Of a stretch of DNA of 64,000 nucleotides, positions 23,363 through 36,084 are shown in pieces. The notes under the pieces were generated by a model that was given only the letters and a program-made list of their open reading frames with translations, made no database searches and was not told the DNA's origin. The first letter of the stretch is position 1. The number at the start of each line of letters is the position of its first letter. The position numbers and the translations under genes were made by a program. The stretch comes from Fremontodendron californicum (Eukaryota; Streptophyta; Magnoliopsida; Malvales; Malvaceae). The stretch spans positions 21,549,172-21,613,171 of the forward strand of contig JAULJL010000004.1 in NCBI GenBank assembly GCA_030761205.1, in the 5' to 3' direction.

Positions 23363-25527
23363 CACTCGGCCACTTCTAAAAATAAAGAGGAAATTTATTT
23401 TTTCAAAGTTTTTTTCTAGAAAGTATAAAAGAAGAACTTCAAGAGAAAGCTCAAAAACACTTATTTTAAAATCAAAATCAAAAGAAACTCACCAAATATC
23501 AAATGAAAACAGCAAATCAAGGATGGAAATGCAAAAAAAGTGCAAGAGTATGGTGCTTTCAGCTACCTCTAAAAGCTATATTGCAAGCTTCCCCTCCTCT
23601 TACTTTCTTTGCCTTTCTAAACTTTCTATTTTCAAAAATGGAGAGTAACCAGCCAAGCAAGAGTGAAAAAATAAAAGAGACTCCCCTCTCCCTGAAGGTG
23701 GTCGGTTGGTCTAGGAATAGTCTAGGAGGTTCTAAAATTTTTTAAACTAATTTGATCCAATGGCCTTCAATCAAAGATGCTTTCTATGTAGAATTCTCAC
23801 CCTTAGATTGGAATAATCAGCTCTTAAAGATGATGTCATGAAGATGATGTAATAAATATGACATCATCCCTCTCCACCCATTGGTCCATGTGTTGCAAAT
23901 TCAAAGGCTTGATAAAAAAATAACTATCTTCCTCTTCTCACTTGGCCCTTAGATGAAAAAATCAGAAAATATCCACTCCTCCATGGGCCTTGGCCAGCTG
24001 ACCCTTCACATTCTTAGCCCACACTTCATTTTTTTAATTGCAAGAAAAGGTCCTTTTCGGTTTCTTCGGTAAAATAACCTTTTTGACAATCGAACCTAAA
24101 TAAATAGAAAACAGACTCCAAATTCAAATTTTCTTTTTTCAGTACTTCCAAAATGATAAAAGAAAAATGAATTATGAAAGTTTTCAAAATTTTTCGAGCC
24201 CATTTGCTATTTTTTGGATTTTTTCTTTCAAAATTGCCCTTTTGTGCACCCGAACTTTTACCATTTTTAGACGAGCTCCGAATCCAGATTTTTACTCACC
24301 AATATATTCTAAATAATTTAAAAGTGAGATCTACAGATTTTTTAGAATTTTTCGAGCACATTTGCCATTTTTTTGGGATTTATCTGCTTGAATTTTTACA
24401 TAGTGGGCCCAAGATTTGCCATTTTGCAAACGAACTCTGAATCCATATTTTATTTCGCCAATCTCTTCCAAATAATTTAAGAATGATATCTGCAAATTTT
24501 CAAAATTTTTGGAACTCATTTGCTATTTTTTCGGGATTTATCTTCTTGAATTCAGCATAGTGGGCCCGGGATTTGCCATTTTGCAAACGAACTTCGAATC
24601 CAGATTTTCTTTCTTCAATATCTTCCAAATAATTTAAGAATGAGATCTGCCAATTTTTAGAATTTTCGGAGCTCATTTGGTATTTTTCCCGAATTTTCCA
24701 GTTTTGCCTTTTTGCCTCCGAAGCCCGGTTTTGCTCAAAACAAGTCTGATTTTTAGATTTTCTTTTTTTTTGGGCCTTTTTCATATAATGAATTGGAGTT
24801 GGTCCGAAAACGCCCAATTTTTACAATCAAAATTCCCCTCCGATTTGATTTTTCCTTTTTTCACTGTCGGGAATCTCCTCGTTTTTTTTATTTTTCTCCA
24901 ATCGGCTCTTTCTCAGAATTTATTCAAACTGAGCCTTGGACTATTCTTGGTTTACTCACCCCTCATCAATTAGGGGCTTTAGTTTTACCGAATCAGGCCA
25001 TTTCTATAATTTTCCCAAATTTTACCAAAATCCACCAAAAACACTAATTCTCGGTTTTCTTCCAAATTGACTTTTCCTTCAGTTTTTCTTCCAAGTGTCC
25101 TCTCCATTACCCGTAGTCAGTGCTTATATTTCATTTGGAACCTCCAATTTCGACCAATTTGATCATTTAAGCACTTTTCCCCAAAAATTTCAGACTAGGG
25201 TTTTCTTTCTATTGAATCTCCGTAACCCAACTTCCGTACTCCATATATTTAATTGTAGACCTCGGATTATTAAAATTCTTTCACCATTTTTCAATTGAAC
25301 TTTGAATCTTGATTTTGAAAGTGGGTTGACCTTTTTAATAGTTGACTTTTTGGGGTTGACTTTTTTGAGGTTGACTTTTTCAAGATTGACTTTTTATGTC
25401 TGTTTTCTTAAACTAAGACTCGTAGTACCACCTGCAGGATGAGAAAAGCCTTTTTGCATTCTAAAACATCACTTTAGGAAAAAAAACATACCTGATTTAG
25501 TGGTCCGGACAAAATTAGGTGTCTACA
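23363..25527 (-). repeat. Old Ogre-like LTR (copy B), fragment 2 with the LTR terminus
   Basis: It continues the LTR sequence interrupted at 4338, beginning CACTCGGCCAC and corresponding to about 7265-9448 of the younger 3' LTR. It ends TTAGGTGTCTACA at 25527. It includes 158-bp repeat units (about 24260-24720) and a five-copy TTGAC array (25326-25395). No PPT follows, and the next bases belong to a Retand-type pol. This is therefore the outer (5') end of a - strand 5' LTR or solo LTR whose other end lies off-window. No genes. Confidence 0.82.
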
Positions 25528-25544
25528 CTCTCTATACAGCTCGC

Positions 25545-27637
25545 CAAGAAAAACCAGGGAAATTTACAGTCAATACTGAAGTAAGTGTCGAGAATACAGA
25601 GCCTGGGGGGCAAATGACAAAATCTGAGGGAATGGAAGTAGAGACCGGGGGGCAATTAGGGGAAACGTAGGTGAACTTGGTTGATAAAAGCACCTTTACC
25701 CTAGAAAACCTAGACACCAGAGCAAAAACAGCTAGTATAAAGCGGAATCAGCAGAATAGACAGTGGTGATCCCCTTATATGAAGAATACCCAGAGAAAAT
25801 AACCTAGGTTGGGTTGTCCCTAAGTAGCCAAGAAAAACAACCTTTGGTACAAATGTTGCAGGCCAATGCAGATGTCTTCGCATGGTCAGTAGCAGACATG
25901 CCCAGGATAGACATGGACACCATCACCCATTCCTTGGGTGTTGATCCCATGGTCAAGCCAGTCAAACAGAAGAAAAGGAAATTTGCCCCTGAGTGATTAC
26001 GAGCAGTAAGGGATGAAGTTGAAAAGCTCCTCGCCGCAGGGTTTATCAGGGAAGTCAAGTATCCTGAATGGTTGGCCAATGTGGTAATGGTGAAGAAAGC
26101 CAGCAGGAGGTGGCGTATGTGTGTGGATTTCATCGATCTGAATAAGGCCTGCCCAAGTGACAGCTTCCCTTTGCTCTCAATGGACAAGCTGGTGGATTCC
26201 TCAACAGGACACAAATACATGAGTTTCATGGATGCTTTTTCAGGGTATAATCAAATCAGAATGAACCCTGAGGACCAGGATAAGACTTTCTTCATCACCG
26301 AGGAAGGCCTGTACTGCTATTAGATGATGTCTTCGGGACTAAAAAATGCTGAGACAACCTATCAAAGGTTAGTAAACCAGTTGTTCAAAGACCAGATAAG
26401 GCGAAACGTAGAAGTATATATGGACGATATGCTGGTGAAGAGCTCCTCTATAGAACAGCATATAACGGACCTAGCGATGGTCTTCCAGATCCTTAGGCAG
26501 CATGGCTTAAGACTAAATCCTACTAAATGCGCTTTCGTAGTTGGTGTAGAGAAATTCCTGGGATTCATGGTATCAAGTAGAGGTATTGAGGCGAACCCTG
26601 AAAAAGTCCAGGCGATCCTGGGCATGCCCCCCCCCCCCCCGAGAAACACTAAGGACATGCAGAGGCTCACGGGTAGAGTGGTCGCCCTAAATAGATTTGT
26701 CTCTAAGCTAGTCGACAAATGCTTGCCATTTTTCAAAGTGCTTCGAGGTGCCTCCCGCTACCAGTGGAATCAGGAGTGTCAAGAAGCATTCGAAGAATTG
26801 AAGAAGTACTTATGCTCTCCACCACTATTGGTCAGCTCGCTCTCGGGCGACCCCTTATTCATATATATGGCGGCATCTGATGAGACAATGGCAGCAATAT
26901 TGGTTAGAGAAGATGAAACTTGACAGGCTCTGGTTTATTATGTTAGCAGAGCCTTGCAGAATGGCGAGATCAATTACACCAGGCTAGAAAAGATAGCCTT
27001 CTCCCTTGTAATGGCGGCCAGGAAGCTTAGAAAGTACTTTCAGGCTAATCTTATCACTGTTTTAACAGATCCGCCCCTCAGAGAAGTCCTGCAAAGAGTT
27101 GATAGCTTAGGCAGGATAGATAAGTGGAGCATTGAGTTCAATGAATTTGGCATAGAATTCAGACCAAGGAAAGCAATTAAGGCCCAAGTCTTGGTAGCTG
27201 AGTGTTCGTTTACCGATGAGATTACTGCACCAGTCCAATACTCGGTAAAGCCTTCGCCTACACCGGACGAGCCTATGCTGCCTCCAGACCCAACATTGGT
27301 GCATAGGCCTAAGATGATGGAGTCTGCCCCCGAAAGTATGTGGACGATGTATATGGATGGATCCTCAGGAAAAGAGGAACCCGGAGCTGGCGTCCTCTTA
27401 ATAGACCCTCAAGGAAACGAATGGCAATATGGGCTTTATTTTGGTTTTCCCGCATCAAATAATACAGCAGAGTATAAAGCCCTTCTGGCAGGACTAGTGC
27501 TCACCTTAAAATTGGGTATGGCTAGACTATTGTTGTATATAGACTCGCAGTTAGTGGCGAGGCAGATAAATGGTGAGTATGAGGTCAGGGAACCCACCTT
27601 AGCCAAGTACCATGAGCAAGTACTCAAATTGAACTAG
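25545..27637 (+). pseudogene. Retand-type reverse transcriptase, RNase H and second (archaeal-like) RNase H
   Basis: A decayed pol segment. A linker (25545-25810) leads to ANADVFAWSVADMPRID and THSLGVDP at 25860-25950. The RT follows, with WRMCVDFIDLNKACP, FMDAFSGYNQI (first catalytic Asp) and VEVYMDDMLVKS (YMDD, about 26405-26440). The first RNase H lies at about 26780-27090. The second RNase H starts at about 27340 with MYMDGSSGKEEPGAGV and has NNTAEYKALLAGL and IDSQLVARQINGEY. Two RNase H domains mark the Tat clade. In-frame stops occur at 25994, 26322 and 26921, and coding beyond each continues in the same or a nearby frame. There is a 14-C run at 26627-26640. Confidence 0.88.
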
Positions 27638-28963
27638 TCTTCAAACAAGTTGCCAGGGAGGAAAATACAAGGGTTGACATCCTGTCCAAGCTTGCCTCAT
27701 CCGTTGAGATCAGGCAGAGAGGAAAAATCTTACTAAAGCATCGCTAAACTCCAAATTATCAGGATGGAGAGGAAACCCTCAGCATCACGAACGAGCCCAA
27801 CTGGTTGACACCTATTGTTGGCTATCTCACGGGAAAGGTCATTCCAAGCAATCCCAAAGAGCAGGCAAAGCTGAGGATAAGGGCTGCCAGATACAACATG
27901 ATTAGCGAGACCCTTTACAAAAAAAAATTTAGCCAACCCTTATTGCGAAATCTGATACCAGAAAAAGCCAGCTATGTTCTGAGAGAGATTCATGAGGAGG
28001 TATGTGGTATGAGTGGAAGGGCCTTGGCACAGAAAATGTTGAGAAAAGGGTTCTACTGGCCTACTGTGAAGGCTGATGTTGTATAAATGGCGAGGAAGTG
28101 CGACAAGTGCCAGAAGTTTGCTACCGTGCCCAGACAACCAGCAGAATTACTCAACCAACTTTCCAGCTCGTGGCCCTTCTCCATGTTGGGTATTGATATC
28201 TTGGGACCTTTCCCCATCGCATTGGACAAAAGAAGTTTGTCATAGTCGCCTATGAATATTTCACTAAGTAGGTTGAGGCTGAAATTGTGGCGACCATTAC
28301 AGAGAGGATCATCGAAAATTTTGTGTGGAAATTCATGATGTGCAGATATGGTGTCCCCAGTACCATTATAGCTGATAATGGCACACAGTTCCAGGGGGAA
28401 GTTGAAAAACTTCTATGAGAACTTTAAGATTCTGCCCACACACAGCTCTGTGAAACACCTCAGACCAATGGTCAGGTGAAGCGATGAACAAAAAGATCCT
28501 CCAAGGGTTGAAGAAGAAACTGGATGACGCCAAGGAACGTGGTTAGAAGAAATGCTAGGAGTCCTATGGGCTATCAGAACGATGCCCCACACGAGTACTG
28601 AAGAAACACCGTTCAACTTGATGTATGGGACAGAAGCTTAATACCAGCCGAGATTGGCATCAATTCTCTGAGGACATCACACTATGATGTATTCTCAAGT
28701 GAGGAAGCACTAAGAGCCCAGCAGGTCGCCAAGTATTATAACTCCAAGGTAAAAACATGCAATTTCAGATTGGCGACCTGGTTCTCAGGAATTGTAAGGA
28801 GAGTAGGCCAGCGGGCGAACAAGGGAAGATGGCCCCAAATTGGGAAGGCCCATACAAAGTTGTCAAGAAGATTGGCTCAGGAGCCTACGCCCTAGAGCGA
28901 ATGAATAGAAGTCCTGTACCTAGAACCTGGAATGCAATCCACTTGAAAAAATACTACTTGTAA
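27638..28963 (+). pseudogene. Retand-type integrase
   Basis: A frameshifted integrase. The zinc-binding region (27950-28120) has IHEEVCGM and CDKCQKF, but the usual second His after CGM is missing (CGMSGRA). The DDE core has FSMLGIDILGPFP (about 28180), then ADNGTQF (about 28373) and a TEETPFNLMYGTEA-like segment (28597-28640). The C-terminal domain is intact as a 68-codon frame (28757-28963) with FQIGDLVLRN, APNWEGPYKVVKKIGSGAY and the closing HLKKYYL. Several frameshifts and stops separate these blocks, so the gene is non-functional. Confidence 0.87.
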
Positions 28964-29302
28964 TAGACTTTGTATTTTTTTCATCATGAACACATAATGA
29001 AATAAAGTTGCATTTTGCAGGCAAAATCTAAGTCGATAACTTCCCGATGCTGGCCTCTCATGCGTTCACGCACATGTGCTCTGCCATACGAAATCGTGTA
29101 ACACACTCAACAGCGTCTAACTAGCCCTCTCATGCGTTCACGCACGTGTGCTCGCCACGCGACACCGTTGAACACGTTCAACGACCTCTAACTGGCCCTC
29201 TCATGTATTCGCGCACGTGTGTTCGCCACGCGACACCGTGTAACACGCTCAACAGCCTCTAATTGGCCCTCTCACGCGTTCACGCACGTGTGCTCGCCAC
29301 TT
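28964..29302. repeat. 70-bp GC-rich tandem repeats of the Retand-like element (left part)
   Basis: Four to five units spaced 70 bp apart (near 29052, 29121, 29191, 29261), each with GGCCCTCTCATGCGTTCACG, a CACGTGTGCTCGCCACGCGA segment and CACCGTGTAACACGCTCAAC. The GC content is much higher than the surroundings. 28964-29050 is the pol 3' flank. The array is cut at 29302 by the copia LTR and resumes at 39858. Confidence 0.8.
29298..29302. repeat. Target site duplication of the copia element (left)
   Basis: CACTT before the LTR, against CACGT at 39853-39857 after the other LTR: one mismatch, presumably a later mutation. Confidence 0.7.
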
Positions 29303-31001
29303 TGTTGGGATTCGGCTCATGCTCGAAACGAGATAATGAATAATTTAATCAACAAGTTAAACATACAACGCAACGGAATTAAAATAAAACATAAGATACC
29401 GAATCCCTCCATGGATCTGCCTATGAATTCAAAATGATCAAGCTATCAAGAATAGATAACAATCAAAATCTCATACCTCTATTTTGAAGATTGTCGAATC
29501 CTCAAGACATATTCTTGATGTTCTTGTTCTTGTACACAAAGCTTGCTTGTCGAAAACCAAAGTCGTCTAATTGTCCGACCTCTAACAGTAATCCACACAG
29601 GTGATCTAAAAGCCTTCACAAGGTTGAGATTATGTTTTGCCAAGACGATGCTAGTAGTCTAGGTTGTGAAAAACCTTCCTCCTCTACCTTAATTAGCCTA
29701 AAGAAAATGCAAGAATCGTATTCTCCCTTCTATATAGGTGTTCGACCGATTCTCACTTATTGGGGAGAGAGGCGCTGATTCAGGTATTCTCTTAGGAGGG
29801 AGTGGCAACAATATTTGCCTATATATAAGTAGGTTTTTTTTTTGGCCAACGTATATAAGTAGGTTTAGAGTATGCCAACTCTTGGACTAACTGCACTAAA
29901 GCCTTTATACATATTATTAAATATTCAAAATAAGCCCACAACACTTAATGAATATTTAATCTGGCACAATCTCATTTTAATTTCATTAATCACCTTTTGT
30001 GTGTGACCCATTAGGCCCTTAACATGTTGGCAATAAATATAATAAATTCAATTAAGAATTCCCTATTTATATTTATAGATCATGAGCGGCATCTAGCAAT
30101 GCATCATGACCACCCAAATGCCAAGAGAGTCATCAAGCTTCGACTAGCTTTTCGTGTACAATATGTCTGTGTAATTCGATCCCTTCATCAAATATCCCGG
30201 GATAGGAAAGAGCATGGTTCAATGTCTACTCTTAACCCATTCTATATTAGATCTGCATCTTTAATAATAACTCCTTAAGTATTGCCTTGGCCAAGGACTT
30301 CCATAAATTAATACAAGCCAGATACATGTGAGAAATGTCCCCATAATCACTTGGGTGATGAATCCTCTCTAGACCACTCATTCATCTTCGTATGCTTCAT
30401 GTCATACCCAATAACACCCTACTAAAAGCATCCTCGTGATTGAGACCCGTTCATGATGAAATCTAAGTATGACAGTTCACATACAAGATGACCTGGTGTC
30501 ACAAGTCAAAGGATTACTTGCACTATTGACACATGAGAGTATTTACCATAGACACTTGAGTGAAATGCCAAATGGAACTCTCATAGCGGGTCATGTTCAG
30601 TGAACTTGTTCAACGAACAAGCGCCCATATGTTATCCCTGAGTATCTCTATAATTTCAACCTATGAGATCAGTTGCAAGCATCAAATGCATGAAGGCTTA
30701 ACATATGCCAGTCTTTGAGCATTGCCAATGCCCTGTCTTGAAATACAATGACCAGGAACATTTTTAGAAACACGGCATTGATGCATAAGGATCCTCATAA
30801 TTGTAACACCTTACAATTCCTTTGCAATGCCATTGTGTCTCATGGGCTTTATCTTCACAAGTCATTTATAACAATTGTAACAATACTTATGGATAAAGAA
30901 ATACCTCAATTATAATTAATAAACTATAATGTGCAATACATGAATATATTAATAGTATTTTACAAGCCTAACTAGATTGGCTTGTAGGGCTTACACCAAC
31001 A
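29303..31001 (-). repeat. Copia 3' LTR, 1699 bp
   Basis: + strand ends are TGTTGGGATTCGG and GGGCTTACACCAACA. Aligned with 36086-39852, it retains 245 bp (30021-30265) that the other LTR lost when mitochondrial DNA was inserted. No genes. Confidence 0.92.
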
Positions 31002-31014
31002 ATCTCCCACTAGC
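31002..31014 (-). promoter_or_regulatory. Copia polypurine tract
   Basis: On the - strand AGTGGGAGATT directly precedes the LTR start TGTTGGTGTAAG, the usual copia arrangement. Confidence 0.8.
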
Positions 31015-31075
31015 ACTAAAGCCAATCACCCATGTACTTAAGCCCATGTCCTTCCATGTGACGATTGTGTTTCTG

Positions 31076-32460
31076 CTATGACAGAACCTTAGTGAAAGGA
31101 TCAGCTATATTGTCCTCTGTAGGTACCCTTTCCATACTTATATCACCTCTTTGAATTATGTCTCTAATCAAGTGATATTGTCGCAATACATGTTTGGATT
31201 TGTGATGAGACCGTGGTTCCTTAGCTTGTGCTATGGCTCCATTGTTATCACAGTAAAGTGGTACTGGATCAACAATGCTTGGAACCACACCAAGTTCAGT
31301 TATGAACTTCTTAATCCAAACAGCCTCTTTCGCTCCCTCACACGCGGAGATGTATTCAGCCTCTGTTGTTGGATCTGCAATTGTAGTCTGTTTGGAACTT
31401 TTCCAACTGACTGCAGCTCCATTTAAGGTAAATACGTAACTGCCCTGCGATTTACTGTCATCCCTATCAGTTTGGAATCCAGCATCTGTATAACCCCTTA
31501 CTTGGAGTTCAGCCCCTCCATAGACCAAGAAAATATCCTTAGTTCTTCTCAAGTACTTGAGGATATTCCTTCACAGCAGTCCAGTGAATTTCACCAGGAT
31601 TTCTTTGGTATCGGCTCATGACACTCAGAGTGTATGATACATCTGGTCTTGTGCACAACATGGCGTACATGATAGATCCTATGCCGAAGCATACGGGATC
31701 CTATCCATCTGTGTCCTTTCTTCATAAGTTTTAGGACACATCTCTTTCGAGAGTTGTACACCATGTACCATAGGCAAGTTACCTCTATTGGAGATATCCA
31801 TGCTAAACCTTTTTAGCACCTTGTCTATGTAAACGGATTGGGACAATCCAAGCAGCCTTTTCGATCTATCTCTATAGATCTTAATTCCCAGAATATATGC
31901 TGCTTCTCCCAAATCCTTCATGGAGAACTATTTGGAGAGCCAGACCTTGGTGGTCTGAAGCATAGGTACATCGTTTCCTATGAGCAATATGTCGTCGGCA
32001 TATAGCACTAAGAAAACAATTGCAAGTCCGTTTACCTTCTTGTAAACACATGGTTCATCAGAATTCTTAATGAAACCAAATTCATTGATTATTTCATCAA
32101 ACCTGATGTTCCAACTCCGAGATACTTGCTTTAGTCCATAAATGGACTTTTGCAGCTTGCATACCTTATTAGATGTGGCCTTGGATGAAAAACCTTCAGG
32201 TTGTGTCATATACACCTCCTCTTACAAATTCTCGTTAAGGAAAGCAGTTTTTTACATCATCTGCCATATCTCATAATCCTGGTATGCAGCAATAGCAAGC
32301 ATAATCCTAATGGACTTTACCATGGCAACTGGTGAAAAGGTTTCTTCAAAATCAATGCCTTCAACTTGATTATAACCTTTTACAACAAATCTGGCCTTAT
32401 CATTTGTACGTTGCCATCCATGTCTGTCTTTATCTTGTAGACCCATTTACACCCTATGGG
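31076..32460 (-). pseudogene. Copia reverse transcriptase and RNase H
   Basis: Read from 32460 down to 31076. The RT N-terminal part (32446-32252) has ARFVVKGYNQVEGIDFEETF. The palm follows (32215-31928) with YMTQPEGF, KLQKSIYGLKQVSRSWN and VLYADDILLIGND (catalytic YADD), then the RT C-terminal part (31921-31679) with the MKDLGEAAYILGIKIYRDR motif. RNase H (31552-31076) has VRGYTDAGFQTDRDDSKSQ and CDNNGAIAQAKEP, and ends in EDNIADPFTKVLS. Stops or frameshifts lie near 32230, 31925 and 31600. RNase H is the best preserved part (158 codons open). Confidence 0.9.
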
Positions 32461-32483
32461 TTTTATCCCTTGAGGTGGATCAA

Positions 32484-33700
32484 CTAAAGACCAAACTTGG
32501 TTACTTCCATGGCATCCACTTCAGATTTCATGGCTTCTAGCCATTTCTTGGAATTGATGTCCGACATCGCTTCCTTATATGTAACAGGTTCATTATCAAT
32601 GGGCAAACCATTTTTTTCCAAAAGAAATCCATATCTTATTGGAGTTTGCCTCTCCCTACTAGACCTTCGGAGTACTTGTGTTTCTTGAGCATTAGTCCAA
32701 GCATCCAATGCCTCGACCAATGGCTCAGGTTCAGAGGGAATGTTAGGTTGTGGTTCTTGAGCTTCTTCAAGATCTATTTTACTCCCACTGAATCCTTCTA
32801 GTAGAAACTCTTTCTCTAGAAAAGCAGCGTGTTCTGACACAAACACCTTTTGATTAGTAGTATTGTAAAAGTAATATCCCATAGTCTCTTTAGGATATCC
32901 CACAAACTTACGTTTTTCTGATCTAGCTCCCAGCTTATCAGAAGTTACTTGCTTCACATAAGCAGTACATCCTCGAATCTTTAGATAAGATAAGTATGGC
33001 TTCTTGCCATTCCATATCTCATATGGTACCTTATCTACCGACTTGCTTGGAACCCTATTTAGAAGGTAAGCTGCAGTTTCTAAGGCATATCCCCAAAAGG
33101 ATATCGGAAGGTCAGCCTTAGACATCATGGACCGAACCATGTCCAACAAGGTTCAATTTCTCCTTTCGGATACTCCGTTATGCTAAAGAGTTCCAGGTGG
33201 AGTCCATTGCGACAGAATTCCATTATCTGTCAAATGATCCAAGAAGTCATGAGTTAATTGTTCTCCTCCTCGATCCAATCTAAGAGCTAGAATATTTTTC
33301 CCAGTCTGTTTCTCTACTTCAGCTCTAAACTCTTTGAACTTTTCAAAAGCTTCAGATACACATAACCATATCTAGAATGATTATCAATAAAGGTTATGAA
33401 GTATGAGAAATTACCTCTAGCAGCTGTGTTTAGTGGCCCACATACATCTGAATGTATTAAGCCAAATAAAACACCAACTCTTTCACCCTTTCCTGTAAAA
33501 AGAGTCTTGGTCATCTTACCAAGGAGACAACATTCACAAGTCCCATATGATTCGTAATCAAAGGGTTCCAAATAACCATGCTTATGCAATTTGGAAATCC
33601 TCGTCTCATTGATATGACCAAGCCTATAGTGCCAGATGTAAGTCTTACTTGGATCATCCTTTCTTACTTTCTTGACATTTATATTGAGCATAGGAAAACA
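32484..33700 (-). pseudogene. Copia integrase
   Basis: The GAG-pre-integrase/zinc region (33691-33500) has WHYRLGHINETRI and CECCLLGKMTK. The core starts with LIHSDVCGPL and TFIDNHSRYGYVYL (33450-33340). A broken stretch (33313-33150) retains a DNGILSQWTPPGT-like segment and SERRN. The C-terminal part (33149-32484) has MLDMVRSMMSKADLPISFWG, ETAAYLLNRVPSKS and a GCTAYVKQ segment, leading into the RT linker SRERQTPIRYGFL. At least two frameshifts or stops lie between 33313 and 33150. Confidence 0.9.
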
Positions 33701-34295
33701 TATAATCTATTATGTAATGTTTCCGATCCATAGTGAATGTCTTTAAGAATGATGGAGCAACTATTGCCCTTCATTTTTATCTCGAAACCATCATTAACAG
33801 TGAGGTATGAAATCGAAATGATGTTTCTAGACAATACTGCAACAAAGTAACAATCTTTCAGTTCCAAATTCATGCCAGACGGCAAAGATAAGTACATGTT
33901 CCAATGGCCAATGCTGCAACTTTTGCACCATTGCCTACTCTAAGAACTACTTCATCTTTGCTCAACTTTCTACTTCCTTTCAACATCGCTATGTCATTAC
34001 ATAGATGTGAACCGCATCCTGAATCAATTATCCAGGAATTGGATTTAACAGTAGAAATATTCAGTTCAATCACAAACACAGTCAACCCAGAAACTTCTAT
34101 AAGTTCTTCTTGACTTGTCAAGTGAGCAACCTTCCTTTCATTGAGAACGCTTCTCAATCTCATGTACCAATCCAAACATTTTGGACTAATGGCATTCATA
34201 ATGCCGCGCAGTACAATTAAAATATTAACCATTTTCAACAACCTAATATGGAAAAAGTATATATCAGTTATATTTATGCATTTATACCAATTCAA
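33679..34295 (-). pseudogene. Copia aspartic protease
   Basis: WIIDSGCGSHLCND (about 34030) carries the DSG catalytic motif, followed by VVLRVGNGAKVAALAIGT. A frame change near 33890 leads into LPSGMNLELKDCYFVAVLSRNIISIS (33870-33790), the typical protease C-terminal half. The upstream part of the 141-codon frame (34295-34100) has no zinc knuckle, so gag's end appears lost. Confidence 0.85.
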
Positions 34296-36068
34296 GATGA
34301 GGTATTAAATCTTTTATTGGTTCTCCCACTAATTTTTCGAGATAATAGCCCTTACTATTATTTGAAAATATCATCAAGGTATTTCTAGTGGGCTGGGATC
34401 CCTTTCAACATGTTGCAACCTTGAGTGACTCAAGAAATTACAACAAGCCTAGTTGGGTAGATAACATAGCTTATCAATTGCATCTCTATGCAACTCCCAG
34501 ATCAGTTAGGTGACAACTCTTTGTCTAAGCACATCATATGTACTTCGCCTAACTTTGCCTCTAACACCATGCGGTCAAGTTTGACGCATCCAGACAACAT
34601 GGCATTAGTTGAGTAAGACCCAACTTCATAACTCAAACATATTCGTACAGTAGTTTGACCTTGAGTGACTCAACAAGCCTCCTACGGAAAGAACTCTAGT
34701 TATCATGTTATGATGATGGAAGGCAACTTTATCATGCGAAACATGTGACTCAATATTGTAATGAGGGATCCTTGTTCTTTATAAGACTCATCATAATAAA
34801 CATTCATAGCATTTATAATATCGCATAAAATAAATCTATAACATGCTTTATACTTGGATGATTATGAACTTTTCTAATCTAATTTCCTTGCGCCATCAAA
34901 GGAAATTAGTTGTTCAAATTCCTAGGTGATTACATACATAGTCTTCAAAGCTTGCTTGTAATCTCTTTATCTTCATGGCGCCTTTTTTCTTCTTCAAGCT
35001 ACAAAAATTATTCATAACTAATCCTAATTTTACACTTTGATGTAACTAATTACATTTGTAATAAAGAAACCTCAAGTTACATTTGAGGGGAGTTAGGTGA
35101 GAAAAGAATTTTTACAACTCCAGAAAATGAAAGATAAGGCAGGGCACGTAGTCCCTATTTAATTTAATAAAAACCATAAAATTAAATTCAACCATCCACA
35201 ATCATATTGGGTCTAAGTCTATAATCATCCCATACATTCACAAACAATTTACGAACATATAAATCATGCTTTAATCTCTAATTACCATCATTGATTATAT
35301 TGATCCATAATTTAATTCAAAGAAAATAATAAGCATTTATTCTAATCTCATTAGAATAAATCCTAATCCAATTAGGATTATTTCCTTTAATGAAATTATT
35401 ATCCAATTAAATAATTTAATTGAATATTCATGTAAATTCTTATTTTGGTGATTTAATTAATTTAACAATATTACCTTGATTACTAATTTTTAGTGTTGTA
35501 TCTCAACTAGGATACTACAACATTAGTAACTCAATATTGCTAAAATCCATAAGCTCTGATAATCTTATAGAATCAAAAAACCCTAGCAAGGGAGGTGCAA
35601 GCATTGAATACTAGGAGTAGCCGCTGCCCCTTCATCTCCCTAAGACTGTCTATCTGCTTTTCACAGCTTCCAACTTTTCAATGCTAAATCAGTTTTATTA
35701 TTTTTCAAGCTTGCCAAGAACAATTCTAAGCAATTTTAAATCCTAAAAATCATTAAAACATGCATTAAAAATCAGCCAAGAAAAATATACAAGTTTTTCT
35801 CACTAAAATCACCAAATTTGGGCAAAGCAGGTAAAACAGTATTCAATCGCTGCCAAACTTTCTCCAGTTGCATTAATCAGTTTAAAACAATTTTAAACCA
35901 ATTAATCAACAAGAATTCACCATGATTAACTACTGCCTTCACCGAAACACTACAAGTGCAAATTCTCACAAATTCGGTTAGTGACAATAGGATCAAAATA
36001 ACTCAAAGAACAAAACAATTTTGTTAAAGGTAACAATCAAAGCATGGATCATATAGGAATAACATAAG
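34296..36068 (-). other. Copia 5' internal region without recognisable gag
   Basis: About 1.8 kb between the PBS and the protease where gag should be. I find no frame above 60 codons on the element strand with gag features and no CCHC zinc knuckle. The sequence is AT-rich. Around 34390-34690 is a more mixed-composition segment (containing TTGAGTGACTCAA twice, about 34422 and 34663). Either gag has been deleted and replaced, or this is a long leader. Confidence 0.55.
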
Positions 36069-36084
36069 CGAGGCTCTGATACCA
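36069..36084 (-). promoter_or_regulatory. Copia primer binding site (initiator tRNA-Met)
   Basis: TGGTATCAGAGCCTCG on the - strand, one base after the 5' LTR end at 36086. It is the classic copia PBS, complementary to the 3' end of initiator tRNA-Met. Confidence 0.9.

Noticed and set aside
26627..26640. The 14-C run as a G-quadruplex or regulatory element
   Set aside because: It lies in the RT frame at a codon stretch for Pro (MPPPPPR) and looks like a homopolymer expansion in a dead pol.
30900..31000. A separate small gene at the copia LTR end
   Set aside because: The sequence is LTR, duplicated at 39750-39852, and has no coding features.
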